Of a DNA stretch of 64,000 bases, positions 1 through 10,429 are shown in pieces; positions within the stretch are counted from its first letter, which is position 1, and each line of letters starts with the position of its first letter. The stretch comes from Ceratotherium simum simum (lineage: Eukaryota; Chordata; Mammalia; Perissodactyla; Rhinocerotidae), in contig NW_004454290.1 in NCBI RefSeq assembly GCF_000283155.1, positions 1,617,127 to 1,681,126 on the forward strand, written 5' to 3'. The position numbers and the translations under genes were made by a program. The notes beneath the pieces were generated by a model. It made no database searches, was not told the origin of the DNA, and saw nothing but the letters and a program-made list of their open reading frames with translations.

Positions 1-1183
1 CCTTCTAAGCCTGCGCAAAGGACCTAGGCTTAGCCAAGCATATCACCCAAGCCTGTCAATGGATAGGGAACTAGTGATGCAAGGAAGGAGAACAAGGAAA
101 ACCTTCTGACAAAGGCAGCAGTGGCAGCCATGCCGTGTCTGGGGCTATGCTGATAAGGACACCAGCAGCAGTACCCCACGTCCAAAGCTGCCAGTGTTGG
201 GGGTACAACAGTGCTTCACGAGTCCTTGCCAGACCAGTTCTGGCTTGTGATTTTGGCCTCGGTTCCAGCTGCAGAGCCTCCCTTTGTTCCCATTTTCCAA
301 GCCTAGTTTCCCAGCCTTGGTGTAACGTCCGTGCGTGAGCTCTCCAAAATCATCTCAGTACATTCCCTGCTACTTAAATTAGAGTTCTGGCTCTGTTGCT
401 TATAACCAGGGATGCTGACTAATGAAATCTCCTTTCCCAGAGGTCAGTCTAGCCTCAGCTCAGCCCCCAGAGGAGAAGTCTGTCTCCAGGAGGTGGTTTC
501 AGTGAGGATGGTGGGACAACTCCATGCTTAATCTAAAGCTGATTCAAATCTCACTTTGCAGGAGCCCACATCTCCCACAGTTCTCTAAGCTGGGATATCT
601 CGGGGGAATGGGCTGGACATATGGGTCTACCAAGCCTGGGAATCAGCAGCGGTCAAGCGGACAGGGCAGACGGGAAAATGGACCATGCATTCCAGGTCAC
701 TCAACACTGGACAGTGTGTTTTGAAAGCTCTCTCTGATCTGCCATGACCAACCAGACACCCCTAGCACCTGTTCCACCTGCAGCAGGTTTTCACACTAAA
801 TTGGGCGATTATTCTCCTGCTGGCTCTGCTCCATACGATGAGCCCCGCTGTGTGTACCCTTTCCCTCACTGCCTGGCACAGCCAGCAAAAGGCTTACAGA
901 CGGAGCCTCCCTTCACAGCCTCGGTCGGCCCAATACAGAGCAGAAAAGCTTGGATTTATTCAAAGATAAATATAGCATCCCCAACGACGCCTAATAACAG
1001 ACTCTGACGGGCTATTATATATGAGCGGTGAGCAACTGCTCCCCTTTCCACTGAAAATAGAATAAAACAAAATGAATAGAAATTGCACTTGGTGGGATTG
1101 AGGCTAAGTATTGGGAATAACTGGAAAAGGTGGAAGATGCTGGATCATGAGGGATGGTGTGAGTTCCGTATATAATTAAGGAA

Positions 1184-1246
1184 AAAGGTGCAGTGCCTGG
1201 CACACAGTAGGAGCTCAACATGCATTTAATGAAGAATAAATGAACG
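1184..1246 (+). repeat. MIR/L2 3'-end fragment
   Basis: The phrase 'cagtgcctggcacacagtag' followed by a 'gctcaacatgcatttaatga' type tail is the typical 3' end of MIR and L2 elements. It is old and short; the edges are approximate. Confidence 0.6.
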
Positions 1247-3058
1247 AACCCAAGCAAGATGACCTCTTGAGGGCTGCAGACCAGATTAAGATGGAAACCT
1301 TTCCAGAATACACCTGCCTGACTCCAGGTCACTCCACCAACCACATTTTCCATATCATGTATGTGGTCTGCACTGTGGAAAATAATGCATGTGAAAGGGC
1401 TACGGAGCACGGATGGGAAGTATTATTATTATTTTGCATTTGTTTTCCCATTTCATTTCAAGGGCTGCTGCAGGTTTGCCCTTGTGTTCAGGTGTCTACC
1501 GGACTGTGGGTTCCTCCAGGGCCGAGATTGCATCACCTCCTTCCTACGACCTTGGTACCCAGGTCAAGAGGAAGTTACCCAAAGGATACTCGACTGCCTG
1601 AGCCTAGAAGGCAGAACAGAGGAAGGAAAACAGATGACCACAGAAAAGTGGCCACTGGGCAGGGCAGAGGGAAGCACTGAGCTCCAGGATTGGGTGGCTG
1701 AGAAAACCTCATTGGGGAAATGCTGACTTTGAAGCCACAAGCCAAACACCAGGGTTAGTATAATCAATTTTGCCAAGAGTAACAAGAAGGATTAGGGAGG
1801 TCACTGTGTAAAAGTCCTAGAAAAAATGAAGAACCAAGCAGAAATGGGAAGTTAGATCTCTCTGAGCCAGAGGCAGTAGCCAAGAGGTTCTTCCAGGAGG
1901 TGAAGGGCTGGTTTTATTTCCAGCCTGACCAAATAAATATCCCCAAGAAGTTGAGCAGTGCCTAGAGAGAAGCACATCTAGTCTTCTTGGTGGGGAGGCA
2001 GCTCTTGAAGGAAAGGAAGAAAGACCGATAAAAACTGGTTGTCATAGTTGAGAAGGCAAGGGCGACTGGGGAAGATGAAGACTGGGGACAGATAAAGATG
2101 CCAGCCCTGCTTTGATTTCTTCATCTTGGTGACCCAGCTGACTCCTTCTCTCTTTAAACACCATCGCACCCCAGGAGGACAAGAATTCGGCCACTGCTAG
2201 GGGCTCTGGGAGAGACTCTGCTGCAGAAAGATTAGCTGGTCAATCGGATGATGCTTTTGACTTAGTCATTTATATAGGATGATCTCCATAACATATTAAA
2301 TTTTAAAGAAAGTAGATTATAAGAAACATGTAAGTATTGCTGTAAAAATGTTCGTATGAAGGGTATGCACCCAGAATGCGTTACTGAAAGAACGTTCACC
2401 AAAATGTTTAACAGTAATTTCAGGTAAGCATTCTCATCTTAAGATGTTTCTTGTACAGTATGCAATGAGTAGGTAACTGTTTTTATAACAAGGGGGAAAA
2501 AAACTATTTTTATTTGAAAACAAAACATAACAGTGGGCCTGGTGCCCACACTCTGAACACAGGAGAGTCTGGCAGGACAGAGCTGGAACGGGGCTGGAAC
2601 AGGTCGGTGTGGAGTTTCCCTGACGTAAAGGTAACACCTGTCAACTGAACAAAGACGAAGGCCTGTCCTTTCCTGGATGAACTCCTGGGATCTAGTTCCT
2701 CTTTTGCGTACAGGTTCACTGCAGGCTAACAAATTCAGGCTTTGAGCTCCTAGCATCATTCTCCTTCCTTTTTCTGTAGGCTTTGGTTACTAAGAAGGTG
2801 GGGATGCCCAGGCCTTTTACTAAGTGATCCCCTCAGTTCACGTCTTTCCTCAAATGGGACCAGGTTGGCTACCTGTGGGATGCCATCTGATGATGACACC
2901 CTAGTCAGTGCTGAGCTCCCGTCTCTCCTTCTGGAGGACGTTGTTATTCATTGTTTTCATAAGAGTCCTGGAGGTCTGCCTATTGCAAGCCTCCCTGCCC
3001 CCACCATCACCTTTCCTCATTCCTCCAAAAACTCTCAAAAGCTAGTGAGTAGCACCAT

Positions 3059-3086
3059 ACACACACACACACAAACACACACGCAC
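3059..3086. repeat. (CA)n microsatellite, interrupted
   Basis: An AC dinucleotide run with AA and GC interruptions. It is a short, imperfect simple repeat of little note. Confidence 0.85.
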
Positions 3087-4326
3087 CTGGCCTGCCAGAA
3101 GAGCAGAGATCCCTAACTTGACTCACTGCTTCCCAAAGGTGCCCATATGCCCAGTCCTGTCCAAAGGATTTCAGAAGGGCTCAGTCAATAGGCCATATTC
3201 CTGCCCTGAGTGGCCCTTGGGTGGGGCGGCCCTGATCTGGGTGCGCTAAAGCCCACAACCCTAGCTCAGGTGCAACTGACTGATTAATTGAGCTTGGAAA
3301 CATGAAATTTTTAAAACAGGAGAAAATGCAAATTAACATTTACTGTATGCCCTCAGATGCGAGGCATGACGCTAGGCCCTCACAGACAGACAGACACCAC
3401 TGTGCCTGTAAAGCACTGAGGAGAGCTGGGGACAAATATGTGTAATAAAATGCATAAGTAAAAGGGGACTCCCACTGCAATACCACGTGGTCCTCAGAGG
3501 TTGGGAACTGTGACCTCTGGGCATGAGGTGTGTCCACAAGTACACCCAAGGAGCCACCTTTGCCACCTGATGTGCCCCCAGAAAGTCTAAGGTTATTTCC
3601 AGTAACCCAAGGCTCCAACACTTATCCTCTGCTCCTCTCCCTTAGCCCTCAGGGACCAACACCCTCCTCACTGGAGCCCAGACATCCCCTTCATAGCTCC
3701 TCCCAGGCCTGCTCTCTTCTCAACCCTCATGACCCTGTGGTCCTCCCCATCCCAGAGCCCCAGGCCTGCCAGACCAGTCCCAACCCCACTCCAGGGCCTT
3801 TCAAACCCGGTACCCCCCCCCACGAATTCATTTGCAAATGTTTGTTGTACCTACTGAGTACCCAAGGCCCACATCCCACCCTCACCCCCCAGAAGAGAAA
3901 ACAGCCTCAGGAACATTAGGTGACTTATATCTTCTCACTCTGCTGGTTAGTGGCAGCGCAGGTACTATAACCCGTTATCTGGCCTCCTCACCAATGGTTT
4001 GTCCACATCACATCCCACAGTCCCACGCCATGGAGGCAGAAGGAAAAGGGTTGGGACGTCCCTTTCTCCCCAACTCCCCAGCTCCGCACCACTCCACATT
4101 CTCAATCCCTACCGACCCCACGCCTGATTCCTCTCTTGGATTCCCTTCAGGATTTCCCTTGCTTCTTCTAGGGGTGTCTTCCCCACTCCTGGGCCTTCCT
4201 GAGCCCAGACCCAGACCCAACTTCCGCCCTCCTCCAGCTCCTCGCCTTCCCCGCTCAGAATCCCAACCCAATTCAGGACACATGAGGCCCCCATCCGAGG
4301 TTCCCCTCCACCACCCCGGGCCTCAC

Positions 4327-4400
4327 CATCTCAGCCGCACGCCCAGACTCCGCGCCTTCGCCGCCTCCGCCGCGGGCACCAGCACCGAGGCGCCGGGTGT
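4327..4400 (-). CDS. CFAP45: CFAP45 exon 1: 5' UTR plus initiator ATG only (partial gene)
   Basis: On the minus strand the GC-rich sequence ends in GCTGAGATG at 4327 and is followed at once by a consensus donor, GTGAGG (4326-4321). The exon would therefore carry the 5' UTR and only the start codon (ATG at 4329-4327, purine at -3), with residue 2 onward in a later exon outside the window. CFAP45 (formerly CCDC19) is a coiled-coil microtubule inner protein of ciliary and flagellar doublets. Support comes from three sources: conserved gene order (CFAP45 is the minus-strand neighbour beyond TAGLN2 in human), a comparable distance to TAGLN2 (about 15 kb), and a perfect RFX X-box just upstream. No CFAP45 residue beyond Met is visible, so identity is inference. 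The transcription start is unknown; the upper edge given is nominal. Confidence 0.55.
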
Positions 4401-4570
4401 TGACGCGTTACCATAGCAACCAAGAGACCGCGTTCTCCGATCCAGGCCCCGCCCCCGGCCCCGCCCGTCCCCTCCGCTCCGGCGGGCGGATGCGGCGTGC
4501 TGGCGGCTTCAGAAACCCGCACCCCTCCCTGTAACCTTTCCCGCCCGGCGCTCGAGCGGGAACCGTGGCT
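4330..4570 (-). promoter_or_regulatory. CFAP45: CpG-rich promoter of CFAP45
   Basis: A compact CpG-dense block between AT-richer flanks. It has several GC boxes (ccgcccc types at 4446-4470) and an X-box. No TATA box is evident. It directly abuts the proposed CFAP45 first exon and drives leftward transcription. Divergent activity cannot be excluded. Confidence 0.65.
4407..4420. promoter_or_regulatory. RFX X-box (GTTACCATAGCAAC)
   Basis: Both half-sites fit the palindromic X-box pattern GTNRCC-N(0-3)-RGYAAC without a mismatch, with a 2-base spacer. RFX2/RFX3 bind such sites in promoters of ciliary genes, usually within about 100 bp of the start. Its place right upstream of the proposed CFAP45 exon supports that call. 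Confidence 0.85.
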
Positions 4571-4924
4571 CTGACAAGCTGATCCGCCCTGGCGAGCCCG
4601 CTTTTCGCTTTGGCTTTGGGTGAATTCCTGGGTCAGGCCCTGAATCCTCAAGAGCCTAGCATGGGCCCAAGGGATCGAACTGCTGGCGGCCCCTCTAAGA
4701 GCCAGGCCCAGGGTCACGGTTTTCCCCCGACACTCCGCTTAGGTTACCATGGTTATCGTTGCCCCAGTGCCGGTGTGGTGCCTAGCCAAACCCTGATGAG
4801 AGTTGAGTCTGCAGAGAAGCAAGCAGGATCAGAAGAAACAAGTTTCACAACAGCAGAGATTCTGGTTAGACCAAAGAAAAAACTTCCAGCTGTGAGGATG
4901 TGTATGTAGTTTCAGGAGAAGTTC

Positions 4925-5100
4925 CTCAAAATGTGGGCTTCAGACCTCCAGCTCAGAATCGCCTGGGAGAGTTTATTAAAAATAAAATGTAGGCCCTCCC
5001 AGAGGATCTGAATCGAAATTTATGAAACTGGCTTTAGGGAACCTGCCTTTTAACGCTTCCCCATTTGTATGTACTGTTCTGGAAGGGTTTATAGGTGTTT
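4925..5100 (+). mobile_element. MER5-like hAT-Charlie MITE remnant
   Basis: It begins with 'cctcaaaatgtgggcttcag' and continues through 'cagaatcgcctgggagagtt', the diagnostic layout of non-autonomous MER5 elements. It is diverged and the edges are approximate. Confidence 0.6.
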
Positions 5101-5784
5101 TATGATTTTCCCAATTCGGTTTGGCCCCTGTAGCTCTCAACCTGCAGAGGGAACTGACCCCCACAGCCTGCCTGCCCCAAGCCTCACAAAGCCCTCCCAC
5201 CTGGCCAAGTACATGTTTTTCCTCCAGTGCTGAATAGCTGAACTCTAAGGCCAAAAAGAAGTGGTGACTCTATGATTCTGTGCTGCTTTCCCAGTCCCAA
5301 ACCTCTCTCCAAACCCTCACAGCCCGCCTTTCTGAAGCTTATGCCAACTTGGCTTTTGTGTTTCAAAACCAATCGCTTCATCTTGTGACATATTCTGGGA
5401 CTGAAGGATGGGCTGCAGAGCTAGGGCTGTTGAGGGCTCTTCACAAGCCCAGGGAAATGGAGGAAGGGAGCCACAGTCACCTCCAGCTGTTTTAAAATGA
5501 CTTACTACAGCAGGCTTCACATTCCTTCCCTAGATTTCCCGCCTTATCTCCTTTGGGATCCTCAAAAGGACAAGATGGAGGGAGGGAGGTGGCGAGCACA
5601 AATGTTGGAGGTGGGATCAGAGGCCAGGGAGGGAAGAGTAGCTACAATATGAGGCAGACCTGAAGGAGGGGGCACACCCTTGGGCTTGGGAATGAGCAAA
5701 GGGCTTTTCTGTTCCTGGCACCCTTCCTTTCCCAGCCTTGGCATCATAACCCCCTCTTCCCTGCAGCCCAGAGAGGAGAGAAGA

Positions 5785-5925
5785 TGAAGTAACCAGCCCA
5801 CTGTGGATCAGATGCTTCCCATAAGTTTTCCACCCAAACCTCAGAGCCACATCTCTATGGGGTAGTTGTTATCCTCCAGAGAGGAAACTGAGGCTGAGTG
5901 AGATAACTATCTGAACTTAAAAGTT
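5785..5925 (-). repeat. MIR SINE remnant
   Basis: The antisense MIR core is recognisable: 'atcctccagagaggaaactg' followed by 'aggctgagtgagataac'. It is old and diverged. Confidence 0.65.
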
Positions 5926-6169
5926 TCTGTTCTTTTCTCAACCCAGGCTGCCTCTCTGAGGGGGAGGTGTCAAGTTGAGGCTGGAAGGAGGAGATAATAG
6001 AGTGCAGTGTAAGGGAATCGCCTTCCAGGCTTGTTTGAATTTACCTTGAAGCTATCAGTGCTTAAACTTCAGGCATCCCATTTTCAGGAGCCCCTTGCAA
6101 GGCTCATGTCAGGGATCTTAGTAATGTGTCTACTTGACCATGTATTTTTTTAAATTTGCAACAGTTGAG

Positions 6170-6475
6170 GACCGGCCGCATGGCTTAGCGGTTGGGTGCG
6201 TGCACTCCGCTACTGGCAGCCCGGGTTCAGATCCGGGCACGCACTGACACACCACTTCTCCGGCCATGCTGAGGCCGCGTCCCACATACAGCAACTAGAA
6301 GGATGTGCAACTATGACATACAACTGTCTGCTGGGGCTTTGGGGAAAAAAAAGAAGGAGGAGGCTTGGCAATGGATGTTAGCTCAGAGCCAGTCTTCCTT
6401 GGCAAAAGGAGGAGGATTAGCATGGATGTTAGCTCAGGGCTGATCTTCCTCACACAAAAAAATAATAAAATAAAT
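6170..6475 (+). mobile_element. ERE1 SINE (tRNA-derived, equine type) with 18-bp TSD
   Basis: The tRNA-like head (B-box 'gggttcagatccgggc') is followed by the ERE body ('cagcaactagaaggatgtgc', 'actgtctgctggggctttgg') and a tail with two 'gatgttagctcag' motifs and an A-rich end. It is flanked by an exact 18-bp direct repeat, aaatttgcaacagttgag, at 6152-6169 and 6476-6493. Because the TSD is intact, the copy is young and complete. It marks the genome as perissodactyl. Confidence 0.95.
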
Positions 6476-6493
6476 AAATTTGCAACAGTTGAG

Positions 6494-6800
6494 TTAGGGA
6501 TACTTTTATTTTGGATTTAGTGAAACATGTTTGTGTGGTTCTCCATCATTTACATGTATAGTTACATTACTGCCTGCTGTCCTGGTGTAGGAATGGCTGC
6601 CTGGAATACTCCTTCCAACAGTCCACTATGCCAACCCACCTGATGTCCAGACCAGAAAGTGCCAGCCATATTCTCCACGCCAATATGTGCTGTGGTGCCA
6701 AACACCAAAAGTATTTGCAGAGTGGAGGAGAAACAAGGTTTGCAATAAACAAAGCCAGAAGCCAGACTGTGAAAAAATTCTAACCCTTCATTGTGTCAAG
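6494..6800. other. Spacer between two ERE1 copies
   Basis: About 300 bp of AT-leaning unique sequence with no recognised gene or repeat. Confidence 0.6.
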
Positions 6801-6812
6801 TTGTAAGTGGAG

Positions 6813-7111
6813 GGGCCGGCCCGTGGCTTAGCGGTTAAGTGCGCATGCTCCGCTACTGGCAACCCGGGTTCAGATCCCAGGCGCGCACTGATGCACTGCT
6901 TGTCCCGCCATGCTGAGGTGGTGTCCCACATACAGCAGCTAGAAGGATGTGCAGCTATGACATACAACTATCTACTGGGGCTTTGGGGAGAAAAAAGAGG
7001 AGGATTGGCAATAGATGTTAGCCCAGAGCCAGTCTTCCTCAGCAAAAAGAGGAGGATTGGCATGGATGTTAGCTCAGGGCTGATCTTCCTCACCAAAAAA
7101 AAAAAAAAAAA
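6813..7111 (+). mobile_element. ERE1 SINE with 12-bp TSD
   Basis: It has the same head, body and tail as the copy at 6170, in the same orientation, ending in a pure A run. The exact direct repeats ttgtaagtggag at 6801-6812 and 7112-7123 flank it. It is an independent insertion, since the TSD differs. Confidence 0.95.
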
Positions 7112-7331
7112 TTGTAAGTGGAGATTCTGTTCTTATCAATGCCTGATCAAAACTGAAGTTCTCTCTGGCCAGGAAGAGACCCAGTAATGCAGCATATATA
7201 ATTATAATCACATTATACATCTCATCATAGAAAAAGCTGCTTCCAGAGGACCTAAACTAGTTGACTACTCCTGTTTTTCCAACAGTGATACATTTTCTTT
7301 TTGCATTCCTCTCACAGATAAGAGTATTTTA

Positions 7332-7551
7332 TTTTTATTTTTTATTGTGGTAACATTGGTTTATAACATATAAATTTTGGGTGTAAATCATTATATTTTG
7401 ATTTCTGTGTAGATTACATCATGTTCACCACACAAAGACTAATTGCAATCTATCACCACACACATGTGCCTAATCACCCCTCTCGCCCTCCTCCCTCCCC
7501 CCTTCCCCTCTGATAACCACCAATCCAATCTCTGTCTGTGTGTTTGTTGTT
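7332..7551 (-). mobile_element. 5'-truncated L1 3' end with 17-bp TSD
   Basis: T-rich on the left (the poly(A) tail in antisense), followed by the sequence 'ttgtggtaacattggtttat' typical of the 3' UTR of young equine L1s in reverse. It is only about 220 bp long. The exact flanking repeat cagataagagtatttta at 7315-7331 and 7552-7568 shows target-primed reverse transcription with strong 5' truncation. Confidence 0.85.
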
Positions 7552-7632
7552 CAGATAAGAGTATTTTAAACACACATGCCTACTTGAATTTTTCTAGGTA
7601 TAATGAGACCGTCTTTCCCTTTAAAAACTATT

Positions 7633-8115
7633 CAAGCCTTGTGTATTTGTTTTCTACTACTGCTGTAACAAATTGCCACAAATCTAGTAGCTTAAAACAG
7701 CACAAATTTATTATCTTACAATTCTAGAGTTCAACACAAATCTCACTGGGCTAAAATCCAGGTGTCGGCAGGATTGCATTCCTTCTGGAGGCCCTAGGGT
7801 GAATCCTTTTTACAGTTTCTAAAGGCCACCCATATTCCTTGACTCTTGGTCCCCTTACTCCATCTTTAAAGCTAGTAATACTGCATCTCTCTGAACACTC
7901 TACAGTAATCACATCTCCCTCTGCTGGGAAAGGTTCTTTAAGGACTCATGTGACTAGGTTGGGCCCATATGGATAATCCAAGATAATCTCCTCATCTCAA
8001 GGTCTTTAACTTAATCATGCCTGCAAAGTCCCTTTTGCCATGTAAGGTAAATATTCACAGGTTCTGGGAATTGAAGTGGATATGTGGAGGAGGAGAGTTT
8101 CATTATTTTGCCTAC
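7633..8115 (-). mobile_element. MLT1-family LTR (ERVL-MaLR), antisense
   Basis: It starts with 'ctgctgtaacaaattgccac' and 'tagcttaaaacagcacaaat', and later has 'caggtgtcggcaggattgc' and 'gcaaagtcccttttgccatg'. These are reverse-complement hallmarks of MLT1/MaLR long terminal repeats. It is a solo LTR with no internal retroviral coding sequence beside it, an old mammalian relic. The right edge is approximate. Confidence 0.75.
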
Positions 8116-8401
8116 TGCACCTTGCTAGGTAACAATGATATTTCAAGGATCTGTAATATATTTTCAAAGGCTTGGAAGAGAAACACAAACAAAAACAAAA
8201 TGCAAAAAATTTATTCAAAAAGTTGATACAACTTGAACATGTCATTCTAAACTGCATTTTGGAAAGTCTCTTTGAAGATTTAAATAATACAAATGAGATT
8301 TAACAGATTCAGACATATATCAGGAGTACACGTTCTTCTTTTGTCAACTTATATGTATTTATTAAAGAACTGAAAATTTTCTTAAAAATTAATGGGTTTA
8401 T

Positions 8402-9558
8402 TCTGCACAGCAAAGGAAACCATCAACAAAATGGAAAGGCAACTTACCAAATGGGAGAAAATATTTGCAAATCATGTACCTGATAAGAGGTTAACATCCA
8501 AACTACGTAAAGAACTCATACAACTCAATAGCAAAAGAACAATCTGATTGAAAAATGAGCAGAGGATCTGAATAGATGTTTTTCCAAAGAAGATATTCAA
8601 ATGGCCAACAGGTACGTGAAAATGTGCTCAACATCATTAATCATCAGGGAAATTCAAATCAAAACCACATGAGATATCACCTCACACCTGTTAGAATGGC
8701 TGTTATCAAAAAGCCAAGAGATAACAAGTGTTGGCAAGGACAGGGAGAAAAGAGAACCCTTGTGTACTGTTGGTGGGAATGTAAATTGGTGCAGCCACTA
8801 TGGAAATGGAGCTTCCTCAAAAAATTAAAAATAGAATTACCATATGATCCAGCAATTCCACTTCTGGGTATTTATCCAAAGGAAATGAAAACACTAACTC
8901 GAAAAGATATATGCACTCCTATGTTCATTGCAGCATTATTTACAATAGCCAAGACTTGGAAGCAACCTAAGTGTCCATCAATGGATGAATGGATAAAGAA
9001 AATGTGATATGTATATATATACATATAATGAAATATTATTCAGTCATAAAAAAGAGGGAAATCTTGATATTTGTGACAATGTGGATGGACCTTGAGGGCA
9101 TTATGCTAAGTGAAATAAGTCATAGAAAGACAAATAATGTATGATCTCAGTTATATGTAGAATCTAAAAAAAAAAAAAAACTCCTAGAAAAACTCCTAGA
9201 TACAGAAAACAAATTGGCCATTGATTGCCTGGGGGTGGGAGGGGAGGATGGAGGATGGATGAAATGGGTGAAGGTGGTCAAAAGATACAAATTCCCAGTT
9301 ATAAAATAAATAAGTCCTGGGGATGTAATGTACGGCGTGGTCACTATAGTTAATAATACTGTATTGTATATTTGAAAGGTGCAAAGAGAGTAGATCTTAA
9401 AAGTTCTCATCACAAGAAAAAATAATTTGTATCTATGTGTGGCGACGGATGTTAACTAGACATTGTGGTGATCATTTTACAATATTTACAAATATTGAAT
9501 CATTATGTCGTACACCTGAAACTAATATAATGTTCTATATCAATTATAATCTCAACAA
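8402..9558 (+). mobile_element. L1 3' fragment (ORF2 end plus 3' UTR) inserted in a hAT relic
   Basis: The sequence is the 3' part of a mammalian L1. Recognisable ORF2 C-terminal stretches (about 8576-9007, with residues such as [13 protein letters not shown] and [16 protein letters not shown]) are followed by 3' UTR and a tail. The reading frame is broken, so no functional protein is possible. A flanking repeat of about 18 bp, aaaaattaatgggtttat at 8384-8401 and aaaaattaataggtttat at 9559-9576 (one mismatch), marks both ends. The target lies inside the older hAT relic, so the L1 is younger. Confidence 0.85.
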
Positions 9559-9576
9559 AAAAATTAATAGGTTTAT

Positions 9577-10429
9577 GAAACAAAAGTGGTAAAAAATGAA
9601 CCATGAAACTCGTAGAAATTATTTTGAAATTGAGAAGGAAATTGTAACAAAAATTTTCAGATTGTACCAAAGAAAGTAATTCAATGAGAGGAATAGACAA
9701 ATTTTGAATAAACAGGCATTTGGATTGTTTGATAATCCAGTCAACACGGAGAAGAAAATCATATGAACACATTGGGAAAATATTAAATTTCTTGTTGATT
9801 TGACATAAAACATCAACATGGATGATCTCAAGATCGCATAAAACTCTTATTAGTACACTAACATGAGGACCTATGACAATCTGGTTAATGGGTGCCATCA
9901 ATTCAAAGAACATTTACGATCAATTACTGCACAATGTCCTGAAATCCTACAACTCATATAACAAAGAAATTTAACACAGATTTTCCCAAATTTGACAACA
10001 ATCATAAAAACTGATATGATTTTACCAACAAGACTGTGAAATGAAAGAAACATTCTAATCTATCAATAATAATAAAAGCCTTGATCAATCCACGCCAGAG
10101 GAAAGACTGAATTATTGTTCTAGTCTCTCTATATCAAGTAACATGATAAAATCATTGTCATTTGAAGAGACAAAGAATAAGCAGGCAAAAAAGTTTAAGG
10201 ATAAAAACTAGTTAGAGTTGTGTCAGGCAATGAATTCATGCAAATCTTATGTTACTCTTCTAGATGTTATGATGTTTATAGTATTTGCCAGATTTTTTAA
10301 AATTTATGATTTGTTGTGATTTATTATTCTAAATAAATGTTTACTCCTGTAATTAATTTTGTGTTAATTATTTTGGGGCTTCCAAAATTGTATAAGCCTC
10401 AGGCTTCACAAAACCCGGTTCCACCCCTG
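9577..10429 (+). pseudogene. Decayed hAT transposase C-terminus with right terminal repeat
   Basis: The plus strand reads as an AT-rich degenerate protein. Near 9900-9990 come phrases such as CHQFKEHLRSITAQCPEILQ, then FPNL, then NERN and LSII in shifted frames. At 10084-10209 a clean stretch reads DQSTPEERLN...SLSFEETKNKQAKK and ends in a stop. This order (FPNL, LP, ERNF-like, LSIIK, RSTMPEERLN, LSFEE) is the hAT dimerisation domain of the Tip100/Zaphod/ZMYM-like group. Several stops and frameshifts make it dead. At 10421-10429 the sequence ends in ccacccctg, the typical hAT terminus CAGGGG(T/C)GG in reverse. The coding frame continues left of the nested L1 (before 8384). The left end was not located. 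Confidence 0.65.

Larger units (their letters stand above)
1..4326 (-). other. CFAP45: Probable CFAP45 intron 1 (no coding exon seen)
   Basis: This stretch lies downstream, in minus-strand terms, of the CFAP45 first-exon splice donor, so I infer it is intron 1. I compared the minus-strand translations with the known start of CFAP45 and found no second coding exon. It holds a MIR/L2-like tail at about 1184-1246, a CA-rich simple repeat at 3059-3086 and an L2/MIR-like antisense scrap near 3330-3380. The rest is unremarkable unique sequence. The intron assignment rests entirely on the exon 1 call. Confidence 0.5.
4571..6151. other. Intergenic, no gene seen
   Basis: Unique sequence upstream of CFAP45. 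It contains a MER5-like remnant (about 4925-5100) and a MIR remnant (about 5785-5925). A short near-palindrome, GTTACCATGGTTAT, lies at 4743-4756 and resembles one X-box half only. No splice-consistent coding sequence was recognised on either strand. Confidence 0.6.

Noticed and set aside
4743..4756. Second X-box upstream of CFAP45 (GTTACCATGGTTAT)
   Set aside because: Only the left half-site fits; the right half has two mismatches from RGYAAC.
6170..7111. tRNA genes suggested by A/B-box-like sequence
   Set aside because: The sequence is the tRNA-derived head of ERE SINEs with altered stems; the full SINE body and TSD follow.
7633..8115. Active endogenous retrovirus
   Set aside because: Only an old solo MaLR LTR is present (likewise at 23033-23485), with no internal gag, pol or env sequence nearby.
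8576..9007. 143-codon frame resembling reverse transcriptase end
   Set aside because: It is the broken ORF2 tail of an L1 fragment, annotated as a mobile element and not as a gene.
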